Shown piece after piece: positions 13,959 to 13,969 of a stretch of DNA of 13,969 nucleotides; position 1 is the stretch's first letter, and each line of letters starts with the position of its first letter. The notes beneath the pieces are model-generated. The model was not told the origin of the DNA. It was given only the letters and a program-made list of their open reading frames with translations, and made no database searches. Both the position numbers and the translations under genes were made by a program. This DNA is from M0108 sp044228695 (GTDB lineage: Bacteria; Pseudomonadota; Gammaproteobacteria; Chromatiales; Chromatiaceae): contig JBGAUK010000094.1 of NCBI GenBank assembly GCA_044228695.1, forward strand, positions 1 through 13,969, read 5' to 3'.

Positions 13959-13969
13959 ATGTTGGACAC
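13959..13969 (+). CDS. Start of a further gene, truncated by the window end
   Basis: An ATG at 13959 is preceded by GGGAG (13949-13953) with 5-nt spacing, a good ribosome binding site on the same strand as recR. Only three full codons (M-L-D) are inside the window, so the product cannot be named. Confidence 0.4.

Noticed and set aside
1..13969. Defence system, prophage, CRISPR array, toxin-antitoxin or biosynthetic cluster.
   Set aside because: All substantial frames are accounted for by housekeeping, metabolic or signalling genes. No repeat-spacer pattern, integrase, transposase or phage gene was seen.

Overview
The window is GC-rich (roughly two thirds G+C) chromosomal DNA. It is best read as coming from an autotrophic gammaproteobacterium of the Chromatiales type, meaning a purple sulfur bacterium or a related sulfur oxidiser. 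Three things support this: a class I (bacterial) phosphoribulokinase of the Calvin cycle; gammaproteobacterial gene orders (miaB-phoH/ybeZ-ybeY, and ffs-dnaX-ybaB-recR); and close sequence likeness of the YqhA, YbeZ, DnaX and 4.5S RNA homologues to those of E. coli as recalled. No database search was possible, so the taxonomic placement is inference.

Layout. Positions 1-1400 (minus) hold most of a multi-pass major-facilitator-type transporter, cut at the left edge and starting with TTG. Divergent from it is a PAS-GGDEF-EAL-CZB cyclic-di-GMP enzyme (about 1745-4057, plus). Next comes the phosphoribulokinase gene prk (4267-5157, plus), behind a 209-nt leader that carries two perfect palindromes overlapping a possible promoter. 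prk converges on a minus-strand operon read miaB, phoH/ybeZ, ybeY (8013 down to 5215), and a strong hairpin lies between the convergent ends. A roughly 500-nt gene-free gap (8014-8516) contains a 90-bp element that can fold as an outer stem with two inner GGGA-loop hairpins, followed by a plausible promoter. Then come fmdB-type zinc ribbon (8517-8834) and yqhA (8966-9463) on the plus strand, a minus-strand metallophosphoesterase (9494-10465), the 4.5S SRP RNA gene (about 10699-10811), and dnaX, ybaB and recR (10947-13928). A likely terminator and the first codons of another gene close the window.

How the genes relate. Most of the region is housekeeping: tRNA modification and 16S rRNA processing (miaB/phoH/ybeY), protein targeting (ffs), and replication and recombinational repair (dnaX/ybaB/recR). 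prk links the organism to CO2 fixation, but no Rubisco or other Calvin-cycle gene is adjacent. The c-di-GMP enzyme has apparently intact synthase, allosteric and hydrolase motifs and a C-terminal zinc-binding module, so it is the most distinctive protein here. I see no phage, CRISPR, toxin-antitoxin or defence cluster. The less-explained items are the folded repeat at 8161-8250, the palindromes upstream of prk, and the transporter.
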